Below the pieces are notes generated by a model that did no database searches, was not told where the DNA came from, and was given only the letters and a program-made list of their open reading frames with translations. Positions 24,648 to 33,051 of a stretch of DNA of 41,439 nucleotides are shown in pieces (the stretch's first letter is position 1; each line of letters starts with the position of its first letter). Origin of the DNA: Clostridiales bacterium (GTDB taxonomy: Bacteria > Bacillota > Clostridia > Caldicoprobacterales > UBA3941). The stretch lies in NCBI GenBank assembly GCA_012518075.1, contig JAAYTG010000148.1, positions 1 through 41,439 of the forward strand. Reading direction: 5' to 3'. A program made the position numbers and the translations under genes.

Positions 24648-25571
24648 ATGGAACTACTAAAAATTCAAGGTCTAACAAAGACGATAAAAAAGAAAAAGAT
24701 ATTGGATGATATATCATTGACGGTCAGATCTGGTGAAATTGTAGGGTTTTTAGGCCCTAACGGAGCCGGTAAGACCACCACCATAAAGCTAATTATGGGC
24801 TTGTTTCGGATAACAGAAGGGTCAATTAGTATTTGTGGTCATGATGTGGTTACTGATTTTGAGGCAGCTATGGCAAATGTGGGAGGGATTATAGAAAATC
24901 CCGACCTTTACAAAAGGCTGACTGGTAGACAAAACCTAGAGTACTTTGCATCCATGCATAATAACGTTAACAAGGAAAATATCGATGATATTATAGACCT
25001 GGTTAAGATGTCTAGGCGTATTGACGATAAGGTGAAAACTTATTCCCTTGGTATGTGTCAACGTGTTGGCATAGCCCAGGCGCTACTACATAATCCCCGT
25101 CTCTTGGTTTTGGATGAGCCTACAAACGGATTAGATCCGATTGGCATAAAAGAGCTAAGGGATATGTTGAAATACCTGGTAAAGGAAGCGGGTGTGGGGG
25201 TATTTATATCTAGCCATTTGCTATCCGAGATGGAGCTCATGTGTGACCGAATTTATATTATCGACGAGGGAGTTATTATCGGAGAGAAGACCATTCATGA
25301 AAGCGAAGAAACTACAGAAGAGCTTATATATGAATATACCATCCATACAGATAACAATATGAAAACTTTGGAGTATCTAAATAGCTTACAGGCCAATTGT
25401 AAGATGGAGAATGGGGGCGTGAGTCTTATTATGAGGCGAAGTGAAATGCCCAATCTAATCAAAAATCTGGTAAATCAAGGTATTGGGATTTACGCAATAA
25501 ATCAAAAACACAGAACCCTTGAACAGGATTTCATTTCCATGACCATGGGAAGTAAAGCTCAAATTAGGTAA
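24648..25571 (+). CDS. ABC transporter ATP-binding protein (BcrA-like)
   Basis: A 307-residue ABC-2 type ATPase: Walker A GPNGAGKTT, signature YSLGMCQRV, Walker B LLVLDEPTNGLDP, H-loop SSHLLSEMEL, and a C-terminal regulatory region. It is the first gene of a tight operon (gaps of 30 and 13 nt) with a large-loop permease and a PASTA protein. Family members export or expel cell-wall-active compounds; the cargo here is unknown. Confidence 0.9.
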   Translation: MELLKIQGLTKTIKKKKILDDISLTVRSGEIVGFLGPNGAGKTTTIKLIMGLFRITEGSISICGHDVVTDFEAAMANVGGIIENPDLYKRLTGRQNLEYFASMHNNVNKENIDDIIDLVKMSRRIDDKVKTYSLGMCQRVGIAQALLHNPRLLVLDEPTNGLDPIGIKELRDMLKYLVKEAGVGVFISSHLLSEMELMCDRIYIIDEGVIIGEKTIHESEETTEELIYEYTIHTDNNMKTLEYLNSLQANCKMENGGVSLIMRRSEMPNLIKNLVNQGIGIYAINQKHRTLEQDFISMTMGSKAQIR

Positions 25572-25601
25572 TTAAAAATTAAGTGGGAGGGGGATATTGT
25601 A

Positions 25602-27404
25602 ATGTCTTTTTTAAAGCAGATTAAAAATGAGATTCGAAATACATTAAAATCAAAATTTATATTGATTATAACTATACTAGTTTTAGCAACCAGTATAGCA
25701 CTTCCGGTTATTAGTTTTTTCACGACACGGAATTTAGATGACCACGGTGTTCGTCCTTTGCCTATGATGGGCGGAGTCATTTATTCAACTATGGCTATAG
25801 ATTCAATAGGATATCCTATGGGGAGTGATGGGGAGCCAATAATAGTAGATGGTGTTACGATCCAATCTGACAACCCCTTATATTGGCAGATAAAAGGGAT
25901 TATTGATGAGAAGGAATATATGGAGATGGACAAAGAACGTTTTTCCAGCTCCGAGGTTCTGGATTTGGCTCTTTTAGCCATGGACGAAGAAGTAAAGTTT
26001 TATGTACACCTAGCAAATCACATAAGCAATCACACGGACTACCGCATGGATTTATCTTGGTTAGGTGTTGACATTATCTATGATAAATTTCTTTATGAGT
26101 ACAATCATGTTCCCAAAGAGGAATTAATTGAGGCGGTGGGCTATAGAAAGGGCATTGATGTTGATACTTTCGAAGAAAAGTACATTAATATAACCCCAGA
26201 ACAAAGATTGGCCGCATTGGATGAAGTAGAGGAGAAACTAAACACCCTATATAGGGTGGTGGAAAGCAATGATTTTCCCAAGTATATCGAATTGCGCATA
26301 GACCAAGAAAAGGCACAGATAGATAACCTTAAGGAGCAAATAGCACTTCAGGAAGAACTCATTATTCAAAACCCTTCTCAGGAAGAGGGCATAAATGATT
26401 ATATAATGGAGCTTAATAGGCAAATAGAGATGATAGAGACAAGCACTATACCAACCTTGGAGTATAGGCTGGAGAAGAATATTATTCCAGGAGAGAATAT
26501 TTGGCAAAATACTGCATTAATGAGCATAGAGCATATTCATATGGAGCTGCTGCATAACAGGATCATGACTGAAGAGGAATTCAATAGGGAGACCTATCTT
26601 GTGCACGAATATAAAAATTATCAAAACTACGTAAAGGTTATTCAAGCACGTATTGATGAGTTGAACAAGGAACTGCTCATAGCACAGAAATCTCTGGATG
26701 CAGATAAGCCGGACATGAAATATGTACCTAATGGAGCAAGAAATAGGACAGTGGATTTTCTAAGCTACTCAACATTTGTTGCTTTGTTTGCTGTACTAGT
26801 TGGAGGCTGGATCATGGCTAGCGAATTTCAACAAGGCACCATACGCCTATTGCTTATTCGTCCGAAAACCCGTACTAAGATTCTAATGGGCAAGTTTTTT
26901 GCAGCATTTATAATCTCCATAAGTATTTATGTGGTAGGTAGTTTTCTAAATCTTGCGACCAACGGAGTATGCTTTGGATTTTCAGATTTTGCATATCCCA
27001 ACTATACTGTATCTGGGGAAGTAAGTTTCTTTGTATACTATTTGCCAAAATTATTAGCTTGTATTACACCAATTATATTTGCGTATTCGGTAGCATTTAT
27101 GCTGTCGGTTATAATAAAGAATGCTGCTGTATCCATTATCATACCCATAGCCTGCTTTGTTGGGTCTAGCATAGTTATGGGAATAGTTGCTTTCAGCAAT
27201 AAGGCTTTAACTTGGATAGCCTATACACCCATACCCTTTGTAGACATCTCAGCCTTCTTTTCCCCATATACGACAGTGGGGCAAGCTATCCAAAGGGGTG
27301 TGGCCCTTAGCCTACCTTATGGTATAATGTTACTGTTGGTTCTATCTATAGTATCTACTATAATTGCTATAACAGTCTTTCACAGAAAAGATATAACAAA
27401 TTAG
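25602..27404 (+). CDS. ABC-2 permease with large external coiled-coil loop
   Basis: A 600-residue membrane protein. Helix 1 spans about residues 18-38. Residues 41 to about 383 form a hydrophilic, charge-rich domain presumably outside the membrane, with long heptad-like helices (EQRLAALDEVEEKLNTLYRV; IDNLKEQIALQEELI; YVKVIQARIDELNKELL). Five or so further helices follow (FVALFAVLVGGWIMASEF to IVSTIIAITVF), with the ABC-2 hallmark EFQQGTIRLLLIRPKTR. The big outer loop between helices 1 and 2 recalls YhgE/Pip-type or EsaA-like permeases, though no homology is claimed. It works with the ATPase upstream and probably with the PASTA protein downstream. Confidence 0.85.
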   Translation: MSFLKQIKNEIRNTLKSKFILIITILVLATSIALPVISFFTTRNLDDHGVRPLPMMGGVIYSTMAIDSIGYPMGSDGEPIIVDGVTIQSDNPLYWQIKGIIDEKEYMEMDKERFSSSEVLDLALLAMDEEVKFYVHLANHISNHTDYRMDLSWLGVDIIYDKFLYEYNHVPKEELIEAVGYRKGIDVDTFEEKYINITPEQRLAALDEVEEKLNTLYRVVESNDFPKYIELRIDQEKAQIDNLKEQIALQEELIIQNPSQEEGINDYIMELNRQIEMIETSTIPTLEYRLEKNIIPGENIWQNTALMSIEHIHMELLHNRIMTEEEFNRETYLVHEYKNYQNYVKVIQARIDELNKELLIAQKSLDADKPDMKYVPNGARNRTVDFLSYSTFVALFAVLVGGWIMASEFQQGTIRLLLIRPKTRTKILMGKFFAAFIISISIYVVGSFLNLATNGVCFGFSDFAYPNYTVSGEVSFFVYYLPKLLACITPIIFAYSVAFMLSVIIKNAAVSIIIPIACFVGSSIVMGIVAFSNKALTWIAYTPIPFVDISAFFSPYTTVGQAIQRGVALSLPYGIMLLLVLSIVSTIIAITVFHRKDITN

Positions 27405-27417
27405 AAGGGGTAGTTAA

Positions 27418-29178
27418 ATGGAGGGCAATAATAAGTTCTTAGAGTCATACAAAGAGAGGATAGCTAATGAGACGGAGCAATCTCAGACAAACTCTGGGGA
27501 AGACGGTGGAAAGACCCACCTAAGGTTTGAACAAAAAAGTGGTTTTGTTAAGCCTAAAAAAAAGGAAGGGACTGGCCCTGTCAAAACCCAAAACAGAAGA
27601 AAAATCTGGACAGCTATTGCTGGTGGAGGTCTAGCTTTAGTAGCTCTTATAGTTGGGCTTATAATCTTTTTTGGCCGAGGGGTGAAAGTTATAGATTTAT
27701 CCGACTGGACTGAAAACGATGCTCAGCTTTGGGCTAAGGACAATGGTCTTGTCCTACAAGTAGAAAAGGAATACAGTGATGAAGTCGAAGAAGGAAGGAT
27801 AATATCACAAGATCTGGCCGAGGGAGAGCAGGTTAAAAAAGGGGGTTTTATAAAGGTAATTGTTTCATTAGGGCATGATTTAACCGTTAGATTGCCGCTG
27901 CCAGATATTATGTCCATGACTAAAGAGCAGGTAGAAGCTTGGGCTGCTGAAAACTTTATGGCAAAAGTTCGTATAACGGGTGAGCATAGCGATGTAATTC
28001 CCTTGGGGAATGTAATAAGGTTTGAGATTAACGATGATACCGTAGTGGATGAAGTAAGCAGAAATACTCCCATATATGTCATCGTTTCAAAGGGACCTGA
28101 AGATGAATCGGCACTAGACATAACCATCCCTAATTTTAAAGAGATGGCTATTCCCGAAATTTACGCCTTTGCTAATGAAAATGGACTTTCCCTGCTTATA
28201 GAAGAGGAATATGATGATTATGTCCCCGAAGGAATCATTATTTCCCAAAGTATTAAAGCCGAAGAGAAGGTTAAGAAAGGAACTGAAATTACTCTTGTAG
28301 TTTCCAAGGGAAAAATGATTGTTATCCCCAACTTTTCAGGCTACACAAAGGAGAGAGCAACTGCCTTAGCTAGTGAACTGGGTATTCCCGTTTCTATCAA
28401 AGAGAGATATTCCAGTGTCCCATCCCAATCCTTTATTTCTCAGAGTATCAAAGCAGGCACAGAGTATGAGAAAGGTGAGATTTTGGAGCTAACTTATTCC
28501 ATAGACAACAAAGTAGTAATTCCATCCTTTGTGGAGCAAACCAGGGAGGCTATTGAAACTTGGGCAAAGGAGCTAAATGATCAAGGAGCTAGTATAACCA
28601 TAAAGGTTACCAATACCAAAAGCAACTCGCCCACGGGCACCATTCTCTATCAGGATAAGACTAATAGAGTGATTGATATAAATACTACTATCAATATTAC
28701 AGTGTCCCAAGGCAAAGTAGTATATGTTCCCGACTTTGTTGCTCCAGAAGGTTCAGGATATGATTTTGCTATAACCAGGGATAAAGCTTTGGCCATGTGC
28801 GAGGAGTTAAACATCGTACCTGTTTTTCAAGAAGAAAGCAAGGCGAACAGGCTACCCGGAGAAATATGGTCTCAAAGTGTAGAAGCTGGTAAGGAGATAA
28901 GTGAGGGCACCACCATAGTCCTAAAATATACTCCTGCCAATACGAAGGTTACGGTACCTAACTTTATTGGAATGACAAAGGAAGATATTTTAGGAAGCAG
29001 CCATAACAAAATCTTGGATATAAGATTTGAAGAGGATATGGAATATGTAGAGGGTTACGAAGGAAAGATCTATAAACAATCCCTGCGCGCCAATACCCAA
29101 ACAGCAGCCGGTAGTGTTATAATCTTGAATATAGGACCTACGGTAATGGAACCAAATGATCTAGAATATGAAGAATAA
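27418..29178 (+). CDS. Kinase-less membrane protein with seven PASTA repeats
   Basis: A 586-residue protein: a charged cytoplasmic N-terminus (1-61), one membrane helix (about 63-86), then seven extracellular PASTA-type repeats starting near residues 89, 156, 235, 302, 367, 437 and 513. Each has the usual core (VPNF..T..EA..WA...G, then ..S.....G..V..G..I.ISKG). PASTA repeats bind peptidoglycan stem peptides or lipid II in Ser/Thr kinases such as PrkC. No kinase domain is present, so this is a stand-alone wall sensor or anchor. A 13-nt gap links it to the ABC permease. Start ATG follows AGAAGGGG. Confidence 0.88.
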   Translation: MEGNNKFLESYKERIANETEQSQTNSGEDGGKTHLRFEQKSGFVKPKKKEGTGPVKTQNRRKIWTAIAGGGLALVALIVGLIIFFGRGVKVIDLSDWTENDAQLWAKDNGLVLQVEKEYSDEVEEGRIISQDLAEGEQVKKGGFIKVIVSLGHDLTVRLPLPDIMSMTKEQVEAWAAENFMAKVRITGEHSDVIPLGNVIRFEINDDTVVDEVSRNTPIYVIVSKGPEDESALDITIPNFKEMAIPEIYAFANENGLSLLIEEEYDDYVPEGIIISQSIKAEEKVKKGTEITLVVSKGKMIVIPNFSGYTKERATALASELGIPVSIKERYSSVPSQSFISQSIKAGTEYEKGEILELTYSIDNKVVIPSFVEQTREAIETWAKELNDQGASITIKVTNTKSNSPTGTILYQDKTNRVIDINTTINITVSQGKVVYVPDFVAPEGSGYDFAITRDKALAMCEELNIVPVFQEESKANRLPGEIWSQSVEAGKEISEGTTIVLKYTPANTKVTVPNFIGMTKEDILGSSHNKILDIRFEEDMEYVEGYEGKIYKQSLRANTQTAAGSVIILNIGPTVMEPNDLEYEE

Positions 29179-29269
29179 ACTTGTAAATAAGAGAGAAAAA
29201 GTCCTCTTTAGCTATCCATCCACTGATAATAAACTGATAGTACCAATAGGCACTACGCAGGATAATTTA

Positions 29270-29309
29270 AAAAAGAAATTGACCGATGGCTCTTGGTCAA
29301 TTTCTTTTT
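29270..29309. terminator. Bidirectional terminator between PASTA and serpin genes
   Basis: A perfect 15-bp stem with an A-run on one side and a T-run on the other (29270-29284 with 29295-29309), suited to both converging units. Confidence 0.85.
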
Positions 29310-29315
29310 ATCTTT

Positions 29316-30596
29316 TTAGATATTATATACTTTACCCATAAAGAGAATAGAATCGGTTTCATCATCGGCTATGATAAAAATAAAGGGGCGGTTTGCAATA
29401 AATTCAATGGGCTCGACTGCACTTGTTTCCCTCATCTCTACTACAGTTGCGGCAGCAGCTTCGCTACCCTCTTCATTGACATCAATTACAGCTTTGTGGA
29501 AAACCTCATTGATGCATAGATTGTCTCCAATTCCAGAAAAATCGGCATCATCTGAAAAAGCGTCTTCCATACCTAGGTTTATCAAACTGCCCTTCAAGCT
29601 CTTAATTCCATATTCAAGTTGGAATCGGGGTATTTGTAGTATAAGATCATCGGTGTGGGATATGCTATCCTTGACAATCTTCCATTTTTCACTATCGAGA
29701 TCTTCTATAAATTCATTGGTGGATTTTCCTTCTTCCGGCAGGATACAGTACATTGCAGTCTTGCCATTTTCATAGGGAAGCCTCACAACTTTGAAGTCAT
29801 CTTTCTGTCCATATTCAACGGATCCATTTCGACTCATCATCATTACTTCTTCGCTACGGCCGTCTTCTCTATAAAAGAGGCTATTAAGAGTATGTTCCTT
29901 ATTAAATTCATCTGCCCAATTTCCTTTGAAGTAGACAGCATTTATTAGATACATAATGGTATCAGGTGCTATTGGAGGTTCAATCATCTGGCTTATTTTC
30001 TCATTGGTAGCGTCGGATATCCATTGGTTTATCTTATTGGCTGCATCTTCCTTGGAAAAGTCCAGTGTAGATACAAGGGCATTAAAAACTTCCTTGTTTA
30101 TAGACAAAAAAGGCTCTTGGATGGGGACGCCATCTCTAATCCAAATAGAGTTGGCTATGTTTAGTTCAATTTTATGATCAAGTTTCATCAAATGTGGCAG
30201 CAAATTTTTATAGCTTTCATTTAGAACTTGAATATCTATATCAGAATACCTTAAAGCTTTTGCCATAGCTTCCTTGGTAGTGCCTTGAGCCCCTTGATAG
30301 GTCATAGCCAGAGCAGTTGATATACTTAGGGGAGATATAAAGATATTTTTCTCTCTATCTTCTTTATTTAATTGCTTAAAAATATGGAAAGCAAAGTCGC
30401 TATTTCTTTTAACAAGCTCTGGTCCGATTTTACTCTTGTCATAAAGAGTACTAATTAGTTGTGAACTAGGTAGCACCTGGTCTTTAGAATTGCCCTGCTT
30501 ATCGGGCTTATCATAGGGCAAGGAACTAGAGGAACAACCTAGGAATAATCCTATGATTATGGATAAAGATAGGAAAAAGCTTAACCATGTCTTCAT
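29316..30596 (-). CDS. Serpin-family protease inhibitor, lipoprotein
   Basis: A 426-residue serpin with a lipoprotein signal (residues 1-22, lipobox LFLGC), so it is tethered outside the cell. Serpin landmarks are NIFISPLSISTALAMTYQGAQGTT, INAVYFKGNWADEF, and the C-terminal RPFIFIIADDETDSILFMGKV. The hinge of the reactive loop is intact and inhibitory in type (small residues GSEAAAAT, Gly377 as P15), placing P1 near Thr391 followed by Ser392. The loop is about two residues longer than alpha-1-antitrypsin, so the exact P1 is uncertain. Start ATG 30596 has AGGAGG at 7-nt spacing; an upstream in-frame ATG (30638) has none. It may shield surface enzymes such as the xylanase from proteases. Confidence 0.9.
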   Translation of the reverse strand: MKTWLSFFLSLSIIIGLFLGCSSSSLPYDKPDKQGNSKDQVLPSSQLISTLYDKSKIGPELVKRNSDFAFHIFKQLNKEDREKNIFISPLSISTALAMTYQGAQGTTKEAMAKALRYSDIDIQVLNESYKNLLPHLMKLDHKIELNIANSIWIRDGVPIQEPFLSINKEVFNALVSTLDFSKEDAANKINQWISDATNEKISQMIEPPIAPDTIMYLINAVYFKGNWADEFNKEHTLNSLFYREDGRSEEVMMMSRNGSVEYGQKDDFKVVRLPYENGKTAMYCILPEEGKSTNEFIEDLDSEKWKIVKDSISHTDDLILQIPRFQLEYGIKSLKGSLINLGMEDAFSDDADFSGIGDNLCINEVFHKAVIDVNEEGSEAAAATVVEMRETSAVEPIEFIANRPFIFIIADDETDSILFMGKVYNI

Positions 30597-30720
30597 TATA
30601 ATACCTCCTAAAAGATTTCTATACTTATGCAGACGCATCTATTCGAATTTTGTTTCAAAATAAATACTGATAAAGCTAGTACCAAATTGCCATCGGACAA
30701 TCTAAAGCAAAGTTTTCCTA

Positions 30721-30748
30721 TTGACCTTAGAGTTTAAAATGGTATAAT
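30721..30748 (+). promoter_or_regulatory. Strong promoter of the orphan ncRNA
   Basis: TTGACC (30721-30726), 16 bp, then TATAAT (30743-30748), also carrying the extended TGG just upstream. One of the best promoters in the window, with no coding gene immediately behind it. Confidence 0.75.
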
Positions 30749-30754
30749 GATTTT

Positions 30755-31010
30755 AGGAAATCAATTGAATAATTTCTGGGATATTCGTGAAGCTTTTGTT
30801 TTGAACCTACATTGTGCATAAGGGAGTTCAATATTAAATGATGGATATCAAGCCTATTGTGAGACCCGTAGGGCAGGGGAAGATAGAAGCATTTATGAGA
30901 ACACCCACCTATCGAGAGATAGGTGTCAAAATAGAAGCAACGGTATCTTGGATTTTGCATTGATTGATACAAGTCCATATGTGCATGGAAAATGCATATA
31001 TGGACTTTTT
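30755..31010 (+). ncRNA. Orphan structured RNA of about 250 nt
   Basis: A complete transcription unit without a plausible frame: strong promoter, then folded sequence, then an intrinsic terminator (30972-31010). Ends pair with each other: AATCAAT (30759-30765) with ATTGATT (30959-30965), then an 11-bp wobble-rich helix (30775-30785 with 30942-30952), then a 13-bp helix (30792-30804 with 30926-30938). At the apex side an 8-bp hairpin CACCTATC-GAGA-GATAGGTG (30906-30925) carries a GNRA tetraloop. TTGAAC/GTTCAA (30801-30806 with 30826-30831) offers an alternative fold. The end-to-end rod recalls 6S RNA, but size and details are not decisive. raiA-type RNA is another possibility. SRP, tmRNA and RNase P motifs are absent. 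Confidence 0.65.
30972..31010 (+). terminator. Terminator of the orphan ncRNA
   Basis: A 15-bp stem with one G-T pair (30972-30986 with 30992-31006), loop GGAAA, then a T-run to 31010. Confidence 0.9.
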
Positions 31011-31101
31011 GTTCAGTTACTTATATGAAATTTTAGTCAATGTTTTAGAATAGCTGATAATGTGGTACTAATAAGTCAATATGAAACAAATTAATAAAAG
31101 T

Positions 31102-31130
31102 TTAATCATATCTGTTTTACAGGATATAAT
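31102..31130 (+). promoter_or_regulatory. Promoter of the S4 paralogue gene
   Basis: TTAATC (31102-31107), 17 bp, then TATAAT (31125-31130). The leader of about 125 nt contains GTCCAA/TTGGAC arms (about 31189-31219) that could act as a protein-binding control element, as in other S4 genes. Confidence 0.55.
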
Positions 31131-31262
31131 ATGGGTAGCTAATAGTTAAGACCAATATTTAATGAAGATATCCATAAAATTAACAGGTCCAATAAAACAT
31201 GAAGTGGTGGTTTTGGACTTGATTGTAAAGAACCGCAAAAAGATATAGAAGGAGGAATGGTT

Positions 31263-31844
31263 TTGGCAAAGCCAAAGAAGCCTAGATTTAAGGTAGCTAG
31301 GCATCTAGGGGAGAATGTCTATAATCACCCTAAGGCACTTAAGAGAGGAGTCAAACCTTACAGAAAGCAATCGGAATATGGTAAGCAGTTATTGGAAAAG
31401 CAAAAACTTAAAGCATATTACGGGGTTATGGAACGTCAATTCCGGCGTTATGTGAGTGAGGCTTTAAAGGCAAGGGAGAATCCGGGAATAGTGCTGATTC
31501 AGAAGCTTGAGACAAGGTTAGACAACATTGTATATCGACTGGGATATGGCTCTACACTGCGACAAGCTAGGCAAATTGTAGGACATGGCCATATTCGAGT
31601 AAATGGCCAAAAAGTTGATATACCTTCCTATCAACTAAAGGTAGGAGATGAAATTAGCTTAAGTGAAAGAGCCAAAAACAAAGATCTTTTTCGTGAGAAT
31701 TTTCAATCCATATCCCTAACCCTTAGCTACCTGGTAAAGGATCTAGATACGTTGACAGGCCGTCTGGTAAGTATACCGGATGCTGATGAAATACCAATAA
31801 ACGTAGATATGTCCCTTATTGTGGAATTCTACTCTAGAAGTTAA
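31263..31844 (+). CDS. rpsD: 30S ribosomal protein S4, zinc-free paralogue
   Basis: A 193-residue S4 protein. The N-terminal segment (MAKPKKPRFKVARHLGENV) lacks the four-cysteine zinc ribbon of the standard Firmicute S4 (CxxC...C...C). The core is intact: SEYGKQLLEKQKLKAYYGVMERQFRRYV, then the S4 RNA-binding domain LETRLDNIVYRLGYGSTLRQARQIVGHGHIRVNGQKVDIPS. It lies alone, away from the usual alpha operon (no S13, S11, RpoA here), as expected of the alternative copy. Start TTG 31263 is 6 nt after AGGAGGA (31250-31256); ATG 31257 abuts that site and is unlikely. Such copies often take over under zinc shortage. Confidence 0.88.
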   Translation: MAKPKKPRFKVARHLGENVYNHPKALKRGVKPYRKQSEYGKQLLEKQKLKAYYGVMERQFRRYVSEALKARENPGIVLIQKLETRLDNIVYRLGYGSTLRQARQIVGHGHIRVNGQKVDIPSYQLKVGDEISLSERAKNKDLFRENFQSISLTLSYLVKDLDTLTGRLVSIPDADEIPINVDMSLIVEFYSRS

Positions 31845-31877
31845 TAGCAAGATGTGGCTATTATCAAAGTTTTATAA

Positions 31878-31911
31878 AAGAGTCGGAGTTTTCTTATACC
31901 GATTCTTTTTT
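31878..31911 (+). terminator. Terminator after the S4 gene
   Basis: AAGAGTCGG (31878-31886) pairs with CCGATTCTT (31899-31907, one G-T), followed by a T-run. Confidence 0.8.
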
Positions 31912-31931
31912 CTTGTCATATTTTTTGAAAA

Positions 31932-31974
31932 TGTGACCTGCATCACAGCTTTATTAGTAAGAACTTTGTAGTAT
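31932..31974 (+). promoter_or_regulatory. CRP/FNR-type dyad and promoter of the DUF1858-hemerythrin unit
   Basis: TGTGA-CCTGCA-TCACA (31932-31947) is a perfect CRP/FNR-family dyad. Its centre (31939.5) is 29.5 bp before a candidate -10 (TAGTAT, 31969-31974), which puts it near -41.5, the classical activator position. A TATATT at 31974-31979 is an alternative -10. The rest of the leader to 32180 holds no evident gene. Confidence 0.6.
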
Positions 31975-32180
31975 ATATTTGGATAGCGCACTGATGATAA
32001 AATTAATCAGTTAGAGAATGATAATTAATATAGAAAGAAACCATCAATAGATGCTATCAGGTTGGGGAGATATAAAGAAGAGGTGATAAATCTTAGAGCA
32101 AAAGTGTAATTACTGATTCAATGAAGTCAAATATGGGTAATATAAAACGAAAGTATATTAATAATTGGAGGTATACCATT

Positions 32181-32372
32181 ATGAAAATAAATGCTAATAT
32201 GACCATAGGAGAACTAATAAGGACCTATCCTCAAACCGTCGAGGCTCTTTTTGAATTCAATATGGGATGTGTTGGATGCCCTTCAGCCCAGGGTGAGACC
32301 CTGGCAGAGGCTGCTATGGTTCATGGTATCAAGTTAGATGATCTTCTAGAAAAACTAAACCAGGCGGTATAG
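32181..32372 (+). CDS. DUF1858 (ScdA-N-like) domain protein
   Basis: A 63-residue protein with the pattern of DUF1858/ScdA N-terminal domains: MTIGELIRTYPQTVEALFEFNMGCVGCPSAQGETLAEAA, with Cys30 and Cys33. In ScdA/YtfE (RIC) proteins, which repair iron-sulfur centres after nitric oxide or peroxide damage, a domain like this precedes the di-iron hemerythrin domain. Here the next gene, 4 nt on, supplies the hemerythrin part. Start ATG 32181 has TGGAGGT at 8-nt spacing. Confidence 0.85.
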   Translation: MKINANMTIGELIRTYPQTVEALFEFNMGCVGCPSAQGETLAEAAMVHGIKLDDLLEKLNQAV

Positions 32373-32376
32373 ATTT

Positions 32377-32934
32377 ATGGATAGTATAAATCTTATGGTG
32401 GAGGAGCATAGAAACATAAAGCGGATGCTTAAGATTATACGAGAGTACTGCTATAAAATATTGAAAGACGAAGATGTTCAATATGAAGACTTTTATAAAA
32501 TGATTGATTTTATAAGAAGCTATGCCGATGACCACCACCATGGTAAGGAAGAAGAGCTGCTATTTAATAGAATGGTAGACGAACTGGGACCAGCAGCCCA
32601 AAAGCTTGTAACCCATGGAATGTTGGTAGAACATGATTTAGGGAGACTTTATACCAAGCAGTTGGAAGATGCGCTAACAAAGGTTTTAGATGGAGATGAA
32701 GAGGCAAAACTAGACCTTATTGGAAATGCTATGGCATATGCAGATCTACTCCATAGACATATTGATAAAGAAGATAGGGTGGTCTACGAGTTTGCTAGAA
32801 AGAATCTAGAAAAAGATACCTTGGATAAGATAAACTACGAATGTACTATCTTTGAAAACAGGGCCAGAGAAGAAAATGTTCAAAATAACTATCTAAATCT
32901 ATTAGATGAATTGGAAACCAACCTTTCTATATGA
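32377..32934 (+). CDS. Hemerythrin-like di-iron protein
   Basis: A 185-residue four-helix protein with metal ligands in the expected order: EEH (9-11) in helix A, DDHHHGKEEELLF in helix B, LVTHGMLVEHDLGR in helix C and HRHIDKEDRVVYEF in helix D. It is likely the catalytic half of a split RIC-type repair protein or a nitric oxide/oxygen sensor-scavenger. It is co-transcribed with the DUF1858 gene (4-nt gap), and the hybrid cluster protein gene lies just downstream. Confidence 0.88.
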   Translation: MDSINLMVEEHRNIKRMLKIIREYCYKILKDEDVQYEDFYKMIDFIRSYADDHHHGKEEELLFNRMVDELGPAAQKLVTHGMLVEHDLGRLYTKQLEDALTKVLDGDEEAKLDLIGNAMAYADLLHRHIDKEDRVVYEFARKNLEKDTLDKINYECTIFENRAREENVQNNYLNLLDELETNLSI

Positions 32935-32960
32935 CAAATAATGCAAATATAGAATTGTAA

Positions 32961-33000
32961 AACATATAGGGGATTAGTAATATCCTCTATATGTTATTAT
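32961..33000 (+). terminator. Terminator after the hemerythrin gene
   Basis: AACATATAG (32961-32969) and CTATATGTT (32987-32995) pair, extended by GGAT/ATCC inside, followed by ATTATTG. The T-run is weak. Confidence 0.55.
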
Positions 33001-33051
33001 TGAAAGCAATAGAATTTTATAGGGAATTACAAAAAAATTATACATTTCTCG

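Noticed and set aside
30727-30978. Minus-strand 83-codon frame
   Set aside because: It lies antisense to the paired helices of the ncRNA and has no ribosome site or family resemblance.
30755-31010. Orphan RNA as SRP RNA, tmRNA or RNase P RNA
   Set aside because: It lacks the SRP GGAA-loop motif, the tRNA-like CCA end and the conserved RNase P core sequences.
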